From Polydactylus sextarius (taxonomy: Eukaryota; Chordata; Actinopteri; Polynemidae), in contig CM028927.1 in the NCBI GenBank assembly GCA_016801845.1, positions 1,796,001 to 1,860,000 on the forward strand: 64,000 nt of DNA. Direction: 5' to 3'. Made by a program: the position numbers and the translations under genes. Shown one piece after another: positions 9,155-20,339 of this stretch (positions within the stretch are counted from its first letter, which is position 1; every line of letters starts with the position of its first letter). The notes beneath the pieces are model-generated. The model searched no databases. It was not told the origin of the DNA and saw only the letters and a list, made by a program, of their open reading frames with translations.

Positions 9155-11260
9155 GAAAACAGTGAGGATACTAGCCAAATAGAGAAAAATTCTGAGTCAA
9201 TCACTCCGGCACAGGTGAGACAAAATAGGCCTATATTCAAGTTAAGTAGACTAGATGTTTTTGTGTGTCACGAAATGACAGATTTACAAATAGGACAATG
9301 ATAAGAATTCTACATTTCTGAAGTTTGTTCTTGTTCTTCTCTGTGTGTTCTTATGGATTCTATTTAGAATCTGAAGACATATCTCAGTGAAATTAATGAT
9401 TCGTGTCCCCTTCAGGAAAACATTTCCAGCCAAAATGCCAGCCATAGAGATGAGCTAGGAGATCTAAGTGAGACATAACTTCTATCCCATATCCAAAGCT
9501 ATACACATTATCACATTATCTCGCTCACTCACTCAATCCCTGTCTGTCTGTATCTTTCCTTCTCGTGAAAATGTTGTTGCTGTGCTTAGGAAAGAATATA
9601 AGACACCAGATAAGACCAAGCAGTACTATTTACTCTTGTGCACCCAGAGCCCTCTACCTAGATCCTTTAAAAGATTTTTGTGGTCTATCCTTAGGGAAGC
9701 AATGATGATACCAGCCAAATAGAAGAAGAGAATAGAGAATCCTTCAGTCCAGCACAGGTGAGACAAAAATACAACTTGCACAATTAGGTGGTATTTATAC
9801 ACTGGTGGCATTCAATTGCCATGAGACAATAACACATTAAAATTCACTCAATTAATCGGTTTCTTTCCAACCTCTTTGTTCTTCCTTGCATGTTTTTGCC
9901 TCCTTGTAGCCTATGTGTTAAGTAGTAAGGACAGGTTTAACAGTAAAACCAAACAGACTCTAATAAGTTTTTATTTCTTTTTCTGTGATTTTTAGGAGAA
10001 TAGGGAGGTCTTCTCATTTGGTCTGACAGAAGGACAAAGTTGTATCTCTATTCTGTCCTTTGCATTGAAGCACAACACTACAGGTGTATTGATGACAATA
10101 CTGACCTGCTGACCTGCTCAAACTCCTGAACTTATTTTCTGCTGAGACAAGTGCAGTTCCTGCAACAAGTACTTTTTTGGATAAGTCATTTACAGGTGTA
10201 GATGAATTAGAATGCCATCATTACTGCAGAGTATGCATTACCTGTGTTGGCATGTCACAGTCACAACAGTAAATACTTACATGTGTATCATGTTTCTCAT
10301 CCGTAACAGTGAAAAACAATTTACAGAATGGACATTACTTCATAAGCCTTCCATTGAAAGATCAGCTGTGAGATATTCTTGAGAATCAGGGCATGCATGA
10401 TGTCTGCTTGCGTGCTGATGACCACAGTAGGCATATAATAAATGGCATGTGATGGTACCTTCTATCAGTTCCTGAAATCTAGAACTGAAGAGGATTTCCT
10501 ATCGCTTATATTTAACTGTGATGGCGTACCAGTCTTTAAATCGTCAAAATTCAATACTGTGTTGTGTCAATGAAATACCCCCTGAGAGCAGAGATAAGCT
10601 TATACTCTTGTGTGTGTGTTGTGGTTTGGGTCCAAAGAGCCAGAAATAGCCTGTTTCTTCAAACCATTTGTGAAAGAATGTACCGAACTTTCTCAAGATG
10701 GGTTTGAGTGGAAGCATCCTGTTGATCAGTCAGTGAGACATGTGAAGGTGCATCCATTGTGCTGTGTGTGTGATGCAGTCACAAGACCATTACTTCAAAA
10801 TTTTTAACAGTTCAATGGTGAATATGGCTGTGGAACTTGCCTTTACCCTGGTGTGCAAGTTAGGAAAGGAAAAGGAAACTTGAAGGCTTATATGTGTTTG
10901 CAAGAGATGCCAAGTGACAGAAAGCATGAAATCACATTTGAGATAGGGCAGATTGCTGAAAGAGAAGGGAGGACTATATTGGGCATAAAGGGTCCATCTG
11001 CTCTTTCGGACTTACCAAAGTTTGATCTAATCAGTGGGATGGTCCCTGACTATATGCACTGTGTGTTGCTTGCTGTGTGTAGACAAATGGCATCAATATG
11101 GAGGGATTCTAAGAGTTACTCTGAACTATGGTACAATGGGTCATAAATTGCAATCATGGACAGACATCTTTTATCCATAAATCCTCCAGGAACTGTTGCT
11201 CGAGGTCCAAGATCACTCACCCAACGCAAATTCTGAAAAGCCCATAAATGGCAACACTGG
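9155..11260 (+). pseudogene. CACTA/EnSpm-type transposase relic with introns
   Basis: Short acidic exons (9155-9214, about 9368-9467, 9695-9757) have AG/GT borders. An exon from 9996 follows, with FALKHNTTG, and near 10200 a FTGVDELECHHYCRVC zinc-like segment. Broken TNP2-like transposase sequence then runs to about 11260: FNCDGVPVFKSSK, LWFGSKEPEIACFFKPFV, FNGEYGCGTCLYPG, LGIKGPSALSDLPKFDLISG, VPDYMHCVLLAV, and after 11150 LLSINPPGTVARGPRSLTQRKF. These blocks follow the order of the EnSpm-like transposases common in fish. Many stops and frameshifts are present (for example at 10806), and the C-terminal part is missing. The enzyme would have cut and joined CACTA element ends; it is now dead. 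Confidence 0.7.
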
Positions 11261-13900
11261 CCTTTGTACTATAGTACTTTAGGTTTGTACTAATTGCACA
11301 GTGCAGAAGTTAGCCATTGGTAGTCTAATCAGAACTCCACTGAGATACATGTCAATGGTCCCCTTTCCCACTGTCTTTCATCAAGCCATAAATGCTGCTC
11401 AGATAGTCAGACCATGCATGCATGTCCATTGTCCACAGTCCAGCTCAATTGTATGTCAGCTACTGTAAATAAATTAATTCAATGTGAATATCTCTTGTTC
11501 CTTTAGGGTTACCAAGGCAGTGATTATCGTTACTTTAATTAAACTGTCATTTATGAGCAGCTAACAGCTATCAGCAGTATTTTCAGCTGTAATGAACTAA
11601 TACAGGTGAACAAAATGTTAATTCATTCTTCATACATACCCTGTGATTTCAGCATGTACTAACTAGTATGTATTTTAGTAATAAAAAGGTCACAGTTCCA
11701 AGCAGGGACATGCAGATATTCACATCATGCTATAATGAATAATGTTTTATAAGATTGGATCTGCTTTCTAATGTTAAACAACCAAAAACATTTTACTACT
11801 GTGAATTAGAAAAAGAAATGTAGAAGATGTCCAATATCTAATCTGTATGTACTTTTTGTTCAAAATTAAAATATTTGTCAGTAAGGCATGAGTGAGTCCT
11901 TTTCATTTTGCTTGATGTTTGCATTGCACTGCAGCATGGTCCCACCAAGGTCACGCCATCCAATCTGATTGGAGGCGTGATGAGGAAGTGTCTGAGATAA
12001 TGTATTCCACTTGCTTATAATTTATAATGGCAAGTAGATGTTTGATGAAATTAAGGTGGCTTGCGGCAGACATGTTCATTAGTGAATGAGGTGACACCTC
12101 ATTCAAAACACCCAACAGAGAGGGATCATGACAGAACTCATAACCAATAAACTCGGTTTTTAATGGAGCTTAGTGAATGTTCAATCAGGAAGACTATCTT
12201 TGCACATGCGCACTAAGTTAGAACCACCCACTGGGCATCCCCATTACACACCTGCTAGCCCTGTCTCTCATTCAGCTGTCATTTTAGCATTGTGCATCGG
12301 CAAGACACACCACCTCCCCTTCACCACCTTAACCTGGTTTTCAGTCTCCCTCCAGTCAAGCCACTGTTTTAAGACCTCTACATGCCAACACTCATCCTCT
12401 ACCTCCTTCTCTACCACCACCAGTGTCTAGGGCCCGGGGGAAAGATCATCCTAAGCACAACACAAATACATCAATTCTTACGGCTTAGATGCACGTGGCA
12501 AGAGATTTGTGCTACCAAACCTATACATACACCCAGATACTTTCTTATAAAATGACTTTGATACTTCTTTGTAGAAGCATATTCTGATGGAGTAATTTTA
12601 ATTGTTAGAACGTACTACCTGCATTAACTCTTTCTTTTGGCTACTTTGAGAAAACAGAGCTCAACACATCTGATAAATTATAACAAGTTTTTTGTTCCAT
12701 GTAAGCAAAAAGAAATTATACACACAGCTGACACATTAGTATTCATGTGCTATTTGTGTTTGAAGTGACTTACTATTTTCAATAATGATTTTCCCCTTTT
12801 AGTTTAGTTGTGTTTTTTCTCAACTCACAAAGGGAATAACAGGCTCTTTAGCTGCTAAATGCAATATGTTTGCACCTTGTTAGCATTGCCTGGCTGCTAT
12901 TTTATGTTTGACAGGTAGAGTATAATAGGTTTAATGCTTTCATGCACAGTGCTCACAACAGTGGACAGATATTCAAAAGCCATTTTCCTGTATATGCCTG
13001 AGTTTAAGTGAAATAGCAGTATGTTGCTGTAATCGTGTGACTGGTCGTCACACATCATGACCGCTATGGACATTGTGTGTGTGTGGCCAGAATGTATGAA
13101 TGAGTTTGTGAATATATTGTTTTTAACTGTAAAACATACTGGTCACCATGTCACTACATCCACCTTGTGTGTGTAAAATGTGTAACAAAGCCGAAGCGTT
13201 TGACAAGTGCACGTGCCGATGCTGAAGCAATGTTTTAACGTAGAGTTACTATAGCATCACAATCACAGCATAAGACAACAGACACGATCTCCACTGATTC
13301 AACAGCTTAAACTTTATTATAAGTCCGGATCACACACATTGAAACTTACATGTGCCGTCAGGGTCTCGGTGGTGAGAAGGGAGCATGCACCCTCACCGTG
13401 GGGCTTTTAAGGTGACACTACCTGTGTCAGGGCGGCTCACGAGTGTCCAGTGGTGTGCAGGCTGTGCAATGGTAGCGTCGGGATATTTTGATTTCTTTAA
13501 TTATGTTTATTTATTCATGTATTTGCTCTCTGCAACTTGTATTATTTTCTTTATATTATGTGTATAAAGTATATTATATGTCAGGAAGAATTATTATCTT
13601 TATTGTAATAGCTTTGTATGCTTTTATGATTTTTGGATTGTGTCAATGGTAGTCGTCATTTTGACCCCTATACTTACCTGTGTAAGCAGTATGATACACT
13701 GGTGGAGACCGCATGAAAGGCTGTAAAAAGCCTGTTCGCAGTTAGTGGAGTAGAGAGAGCAGTGTGGAGATAAACTGCCACGTGTAGCCCAGGTGCTTGG
13801 TCAGGCCTTACTCATTAATTCTCAGTGTAGTGAGAAACTTAAACTGTGATTTTTTTTTTTTTATTCAGTATTTCTGCTGGCCTAAGCTGTTTAACAATTT
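11261..13900. other. Unassigned sequence
   Basis: No gene is supported. The sequence is AT-rich and complex. Two GTCGTCA-containing spots (near 13046 and 13641) might mark old terminal repeats, but I could not pair them. An open frame at 12173-12430 is proline/serine/threonine-rich and matches nothing I know. Confidence 0.5.
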
Positions 13901-14019
13901 TCATTTTTGAAATTTGCTTGTGTTTCTTTGCCCCTCAAGTCATTGTTTTTTTTTAAACTTTTACTTTGCACTGTAAATAATGTCGCAATCTCTGCGTCCT
14001 CTGCTTTCAAAAGACCACC

Positions 14020-14230
14020 CTTTGACAGTTGCTCATTGCAGTGCACTGTGAACACATCCTTCTATGTCTGTGTTCTCCCCGTATCTGCATGGGTTTCCTC
14101 TGGAAACTCTGGTTTCTTCCAACAGCCAAAAATATGTAATATGTAATATATGTGGCCTTGCGACAAGCTGGCGACCGTCCAGGGTGTACCCTGCCTCTGG
14201 CTCTTGACGTCATAACTGAAACAAAGCCAA
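14020..14230 (+). repeat. Common teleost interspersed repeat fragment
   Basis: The stretches ctgcatgggtttcctctgg, cttccaacagcc and gacaagctggcgaccgtcca belong to a repeat I recall as very widespread in fish genomes. A short piece of the same family in the opposite orientation is at 23620-23690. The exact family name is not certain. Confidence 0.55.
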
Positions 14231-15440
14231 ACGTCAACGAGATCTGTAGAGTGAGCAAATGTCCATCCTCAGTCTCTTTTTAGTTTCCACTAATCAATGA
14301 AAAAATTCTCATTCTCTTTAATTTGCTTGGTGTTACTTTACTGTAGTTTTTGTCTGTCTCTTGTTGGGCAGGCATCATATTCTGGCTTCAGAGAAAACAG
14401 TGACTGTAGAGGAAAAATTAAGTTGGATTATAATTTTCTGTTGATTCTTCTTTTCATATCATGCACAGTCATGAGACTCATTGATACAGCCGACACCAAC
14501 ATATCTGTTTTCAAAAATGTATCCCTTAGCATCTCTTAAAAGAATGAATTCTGTAACATTGAGTCCCTGGAGTTTTATCATACTTTTCTGTTTTTGTGCA
14601 TTTTTGGTTGTTTCCTGTTTTATTTTGAAACTCATGTCTGAAGCCATTTTAGGCCCCTTCACTTTCTGCTCTCCTGTGTTTCCCGCCTGTTTGATTACCT
14701 GCACCCGTCCTAATGTGTCACACTTGTGTCCCGTTACCTTGCCTATTTAGTCTCTGTGTTCCCTTCTGTCTGTGCCAGTTCGTCTCATCAGTATCTGTGA
14801 GCAGTCCAGCCTTTTTCCCTGTGTCATTCAGCTGTAGTTTGAATCTAGTTCTCTTTTCAACTCTTCCTTTGCTTTGCCCTTTGGATACTTCTGCCTGTTC
14901 TGATTACCCTCCTGTGTACCAAACTATTGTTTGATTAAAAGAAAACTTCTCTAGTGTTGAGTCCTGCTTCTGAGTCTTACTTGAATTCAGTAGGGTGCAT
15001 ACCTCTACTCATACATCCATGGCAACAAAGTCTGTTAAGCTAGATAAATAATACTAGATAAATAAGATAACAACATTATTTCTTGAGAAACTGATGAAAA
15101 TATCAGTACAGTCAAATCAAATAACTAAGCTCTGAGTTCATTGTAAAAGAACCAAAAATTCATGTGACATGAAATATAAACACAATAAATACACACATTT
15201 CTAAGTGAATCAAAGCAAAGGATAATAATATGTCCCCAGTAAAATGAACTTGTTTTTTTGTCACAAAGTGAAATATTTTAATATTTTAAATATTTTACTG
15301 AGAATTGACTTCCACTTAATTTGAAATTGAATATTATATGTTAAAATTGAATGTAAGCAAAAATCAAATAAATTTCCACTTTCTCTATTCAATATCCATA
15401 TTCAGTTCTCACAATTCATTTTCAGTTTCAAGTCTGATTT
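14231..15440. other. Unassigned AT-rich sequence
   Basis: No gene or structured repeat is recognised. Several short frames overlap T-rich or CT-rich tracts and look like chance. Confidence 0.5.
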
Positions 15441-16300
15441 TACATTAGTACACACTACTAGCGTGCATAGAGGCTCATGTGACTCAGAGACCAGAGCGCG
15501 GCAAAGTTACTCAGAACTCAGCTAGAGATGGCCTGGAGAGAAATAATTGAAACCAAGGGGGTTCAATGTACAGCAGTGTGGCTACCACATGCAGTCTGAA
15601 AGCGCCTTTAGCGTATTTTAGTCAGGAGAGACTAACAAGAGAGTGTGCAATTATGAAATGAATTTTATTGACAGCAGAAAAATCTTTGGTGCTTAGACCC
15701 CTGCAGGATGTGAGAACTGTGGAGGCGATACATGAACAGAAGATCTCGCTTGGGATGGTCTTTCCTCCCAAAAAAGATGAAGGGACTGAACAAAATGTAT
15801 ATCATACCCGAATACGCAGACCTGGGGTGGGGGAAACGACCTTGTTAAAGATTATGGACAATGATATGGAACATAAATAATAGCACTAACCAGGAGTTTT
15901 GGAGAAGCTGGAGAATAGGCTCTACCTACACTGGGGTCAGTGATGGTAGAAGGAAGAAAAGTGGGGAGAGAGAAAGTATGAGGTAAACAGCAGCAATACG
16001 AATTTAAATGGAACAGGCAGAATGCAAAGGGTAACAAGCCTGAGCAGGGATGCATTATGCTGGGATGACGTAATGATAATTATAACAACTGGGCTATAAT
16101 ATGATGGACGTGATGCGATGATGCAGGGGGCATAAAAACGCAAATAGGAGAGGCTGATGATAACACCATGATACAGGGAAATTGAGATGTTGCTGCAGGG
16201 GAGATGCAAATGCATGTATAGGTACATCATAATAAAAGCCGGTGACATGATCATGCAACATAGTCACATCGCAATTGCCACCTAGAACTGGAGATAAGTT
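15441..16300. other. Unidentified purine-rich block
   Basis: This segment is less AT-rich than its surroundings and purine-biased on the plus strand. Repeated gatgatg- and gagag-like words lie around 16060-16210. A 70-codon frame starts at 15668 but matches no family I recognise. It may be an internal part of an unrecognised mobile element. Confidence 0.3.
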
Positions 16301-16388
16301 ACTGGATCGACCTTTTATTCTTTTTATCTAATTAATTAAATTTAATTTAATAGGAACTCCATGTTGGCTGGACCTAGTATATAGCTTG

Positions 16389-16875
16389 GTATGCTAGTGT
16401 GAATGCTGCCAAGCCAGACTACTAATGCTGCGTGGATACTATGAGCCAGCTATGGCTAATGCTGAGTGGATTCTATGAGCCTGCTATGGCTGCTATGGCT
16501 AATGCTAGGAGACAGCTATGGCTAATGCTGTACGGATGCTAGGAGACAGCTATGGCTAATGTTATGTGAACACTGTGATCCAGCTACAAAAGTGCTACAT
16601 GATTGCTATGAGCCAAATATGGCTAATGAATGTTAAGAGCCAGCTTCGGCTAATGCTGCACAACTGCTATGAGCTAGATAGCTAATGCCTCATGGGTGCT
16701 AGGAGCTAGCTATGCATAATCCTACATGAATGCTATGGTCCAGCTATGGCTAGTGCTATGTGAATGCTCAGAGACAGCTATGGCTAATGCTGTATGACTG
16801 CTATGAGCCAGATAGCTAATGCTGCAAGGGGGGTTAAGAGCCAACTATGGCATGCTACATGAATGCTATGACCTT
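16389..16875 (+). repeat. Minisatellite, degenerate unit of about 40 bp
   Basis: The words tatgagccagctatggctaa and tgctgtatgaatgctatgag recur about a dozen times with substitutions and small indels. The core agccagctatggctaatgct is the most regular part. Copies are heavily diverged, so the array is old. It ends just before the 3' side of the Harbinger relic. Confidence 0.8.
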
Positions 16876-17189
16876 TTAATGTAGATGAAACATTGTTAGT
16901 TTTATTTTGTAGGTCATTTATTGAATCTATTATAACTTTTTGTCTTGTCTGCTGGTATAGCAACCTCTCAATGCAAAACAAAAAACATCTGTCCTGTATT
17001 GTAAACACAGTTATCGATGTCACAAATATGACAGTTGATGAGTAAGGCAAGGTCATTTTTGACATGCAATGACCATGCAATGAAGAGTATATCCCTCTTC
17101 CATGTGGTCGGAGGTAAAGGCTACCAAGAGCAAAGTGCAATAGATATAAGTTTTCCTTTGTTTCTAATGCAATCAATGTACTTAACAAA

Positions 17190-18307
17190 TATCATTTATG
17201 ACACTTTTGGCTGCGCCTGGGAGTCAACTCCTGTGGCAGGAGTTGACTCCCTGAAGATCCAGGAGTCATGGACAGATGCAGGCCACTTGGCATCAACACT
17301 TGTCACCATACACTGATGGTCACAGGTCATCTGTAAAAGCATTTGGGGTTAATAATTCCTCCACAAAAAAATAACATTAATGTCAGAGTAGCTTTGATGT
17401 GCATTTGAAATGACCGCATGGTGAAGAGAAAGATAGTCTAACTGCTGTGAATACTTCCATAAAACGAGAATGACCTTTAATTATCCTGACCCACTACATT
17501 TCCTGCAATCTCTTGTGTCCATGCAGGCAACATGACAATAAGTATGCCTATTGATCCTTTAGATAGTGTAAACTATTTCAGGCTACATGACAGAAAGACA
17601 AAAGAAATGTGTATCATGCAAAAACACACATAATGAGGTGTGTGATTTACCATACACAAGTTACTATACTAAAAGTCAAATAAAAATTTACCTGAACATT
17701 GCGGCTGTGGAAATTTTTCCGATTTATATAATCAGCGTCATTCTCCTTAGGAGGTGGAACATGAGTGCAGTCAATTGCACCAAGCACCCTTGGGAAACCT
17801 GTGAAAGTATCAGGCTGCATTTAATATACAAAAGAAGGTTATAATATCATTTATAAATCAAGTAATGTTTACCTGCAATAGTGTAAAACCCCTCTTTCAC
17901 TGACAGAGTGGGCATGTGGCTTGGAAATGCAACAAATCCATCTATCAATGTTGTAAGTGCACGTGTATTGTGTATTGTGTATTGCACGGCTTACAGTATT
18001 CTTGCTAAGATTTTCATTGTCACCCACTGTATACGTGAATGTCCCACTCACAAAAAAACGCAGCACAATGCATACTGTCTGCATGACAGTAAGTGCTCAA
18101 CTGTGCTGTCGCACTGGTGGTGTGCGGTTTGAAGAGATCACACAAGTATATAAGTGACGCAGACGAAAATCTGTAGTGCTCAATTAAATACTAGTCTGGA
18201 AAGGCCAGAGGGTTCTGCCGGTCTCTAAAAACCCTCCCCCTCCTCAGAGACCCTCTTACCATCCATGCACCAGGCTCCACGGGATCTTCGATAAAAGGAC
18301 GAGCCAT
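17190..18307 (-). pseudogene. PIF/Harbinger transposase relic with three exons
   Basis: Reading leftward, exon 1 (18307-17873) starts MARPFIEDPVEPGAW and includes DRQNPLAFPD, LRFFVSGTFTYTVGDNENLS and KNTVSRA. After a 74-bp GT/AG intron, exon 2 (17798-17692) gives GFPRVLGAIDCTHVPPP and NRKNFHSRNVQ. After a 361-bp intron, exon 3 (17330 to about 17190) gives VDAKWPASVHDSWIFRES. The order and motifs (AIDCTH with the first catalytic Asp, SVHDS with the second) match HARBI1-like DDE transposases. An in-frame TAG in exon 1, a frame change near 18085 and a stop in exon 3 disable it, and the C-terminal Glu region is not recognisable. It probably derives from a Harbinger element whose 5' end is at about 18521. 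Confidence 0.8.
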
Positions 18308-18521
18308 TTTCGAGAGGTTGATTGGTCAGAGGGCGGGGCTTCTACAGGCGCCGATCTCTGATCTGGAACATAACCAGCTCCAGAGCAGGTTAGCTATTCA
18401 GCATAAGTTACCATGGAGACGTACCCCGGTAAGGAGTGAACCACCTTCGTAGGACGGAAAACCCAGAGTTAAGCCTGAAGTTACCGCGATAAGAACAAAT
18501 CCTGCTTCGTAGTACAGGCCT
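18308..18521 (-). mobile_element. 5' terminal region of the Harbinger element
   Basis: On the minus strand the outer end reads gaggcctgtactacgaagca, which I recall as typical of Harbinger termini in fish. Subterminal sequence includes a cttcgtaggacgg unit related to the tip (cttcgtagtacagg). A ccaat-type box lies near 18325. The matching 3' terminus was not found on the far side of the relic. Confidence 0.55.
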
Positions 18522-18951
18522 CAGGAGAAGTCATAGCAAGAAGGTAACAACAGGTAATAACAACAACTGTGGATTACAGAGCTTTTTGTGGTCCAGGCTG
18601 CTGCTAAATTTATTACAACTATTACAACAAAACCTGTGATTCTGTATCAACAAGACGACCAGCCAAGGTGCATAAACAGTTAATAAATAAAAATACCGTA
18701 AAGCTGTAAATAACAGCCTGGGCGTTTATTTTCCCAAATGACGCAACAGACCCTGCATTTAGAATCTGTTGTTTTAGGTTTGGAGTGGTTTTCTCCAAAC
18801 TGCAATTGTAGTGCACAACTAATCGATTTTATAGCAATGGAGGCGGGTGGCATGTGAAAGCCCTTAGTCTAAACTAACGTTAGTTGCCGCAGCCTCACTT
18901 TATAAAGTTACCTAAAGTAAATGTACATTTCCCATGGAACTCCACACTTGG

Positions 18952-19020
18952 TTCTCATGAATACTGGCTCCACACTCAGTATTCATGAGAAACTTCACAA
19001 AGGTGATCTTTGTGAAGTTT
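18952..19020. repeat. Two abutting perfect hairpins
   Basis: ttctcatgaatactg (18952-18966) pairs with cagtattcatgagaa (18977-18991) around a 10-base loop. aaacttcacaaag (18990-19002) pairs with ctttgtgaagttt (19008-19020) around gtgat. The two stems overlap by two bases, giving a cruciform-prone 69-bp unit. No function is assigned. Confidence 0.85.
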
Positions 19021-19407
19021 CAAATGCTAGCAAATATTGTTGTAAAAAAGTTTACAAAATATTGTAAAGACACTGGCATGATGTCACAAAAATTAAGGAC
19101 CATTACATAGTTTGTGTGTAACAGGCTGAACAGAGTAGGCTATAGCCTGACAGAGCTAGACTGTAACAAGGAGCACATGGTTACTGTTGGAGACAGAAGT
19201 AGTAAAGCTACAGAGTCGTAGTCGTACTGAAGGACAGAGAGGAGCAGTTGACCAACAGAACCACAAACCAGCTGGAGTCTGCACAACTATGTGCAATAAA
19301 CTTTACAACAACATAACCAGGTAACCATGTGCAATAATCAATAATCATGTGCAATAATGGTAACACACCATTGTGTGCAGTTTTACAGTTTTACATGCTG
19401 AAGAAAC

Positions 19408-19409
<2 letters not shown>

Positions 19410-19476
<67 letters not shown>
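19410..19476. repeat. (CA)n(TA)n microsatellite
   Basis: About 15 CA units are followed directly by about 18 TA units. Apparent tyrosine/isoleucine repeats in an overlapping frame come from this array. Confidence 0.95.
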
Positions 19477-19478
<2 letters not shown>

Positions 19479-19616
19479 CCAACAAACATGGTTGGGCACC
19501 AGCACCAATTCACTATCATCCATTTCATAAACTATAAAACCTTATTTGTCATATATAGATAGGAATGCCGTAAGTGTAATTATTTATTTATTTATTTTTT
19601 CAGCCAAGAGCACCCA

Positions 19617-20084
19617 GTTTGACCCATCAACCGTCTGAAGACTGAGGTCAGTTAATTAAATGAGTCAAGTCTGGTGCTGCTGCTGCTTGGTTGGAACAAA
19701 AACCTGCAGACACACGGCCCTTTGTGGAATAGTTTGCCCTGCCCTGCTCTAAGACAACATAGCAAATACAAACAATGGATCTTGTCAGGTAGGAGTAAGT
19801 TGTGGACACGGTTCTCTGAATAACGTCTGGTAGGTGGATGCCAACACATGCCAACACATGCCAACACATGCCAACACAGGCGATAAAAACAAAGGATCTT
19901 GTCAGGTAGAAGTAAGTTGAGGACACTGTTCTCTGAATGACAAGATTTTATTCACTGTGCCTACGTAGTGGTCTGATGGGCTCATAACATAAGAAGTTGC
20001 TCAGTGAAATGAGTTTGTGGGAACTTTAGTTTATTCACAGTATTTATCATTTGTTAGAAAGAGCACTGGCATCTTCAGTATAAA
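19617..20084 (+). repeat. Flanking repeat, copy 1 (partner 23094-24053)
   Basis: Block 1 (19617-19826) matches 23094-23303, with shared words such as acacggccctttgtggaata and tgccctgccctgctctaaga. Block 2 (19874-20084) matches 23843-24053, with tgcctacgtagtggtctgat and aagttgctcagtgaaatgag. Each block carries a related 51-bp motif (ggatcttgtcaggtag...gttctctgaat), so the element has an internal direct repeat. Here the blocks are separated by a four-unit minisatellite. Frames across it are not gene-like. Confidence 0.8.
19838..19877 (+). repeat. Four-copy 10-bp minisatellite
   Basis: The unit atgccaacac is repeated four times in perfect register inside the copy-1 flanking repeat. Copy 2 has about 540 bp of unrelated sequence at this point instead. 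Confidence 0.9.
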
Positions 20085-20086
20085 TT

Positions 20087-20120
20087 AGAAGAAAATTAAA
20101 AATAGATTTAATTTTCTTCT
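20087..20120. repeat. AT-rich perfect inverted repeat
   Basis: agaagaaaattaaa (20087-20100) pairs with tttaattttcttct (20107-20120) around six bases. It lies about 220 bp upstream of the sialyltransferase pseudogene start. Confidence 0.85.
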
Positions 20121-20339
20121 TAGATTGTTGTTGTTGTTAATAATAATGATGATGATGTTACTGTTGTTATTATTATAACGTCTCCTTCGTTGGTTTTTAT
20201 CAGTGTCGGGAACGATTGCAAATAAGTTTTTTTTTTTGTTTTTTTTTTTACAGATATTTGTAGACTTCTTTTGTTTGTCACTGCATTCTTCAATCACAGG
20301 TTACACCAGGTGATTTTTCTCAGGTGTCACGCAGCCACA

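Noticed and set aside
16784..17188. 134-codon minus-strand frame
   Set aside because: It lies out of frame over decayed Harbinger sequence and the minisatellite edge; the transposase reading is in other frames with a splice structure.
19347..19562. Frame with His-Thr and Tyr-Ile repeats
   Set aside because: Translation of the (CA)n(TA)n array.
19648..19926. 92-codon minus-strand frame with a repeated CVGMCWH-type motif
   Set aside because: It arises from the 10-bp minisatellite and the multicopy flanking repeat. The related frame at 23137-23343 comes from the second repeat copy.
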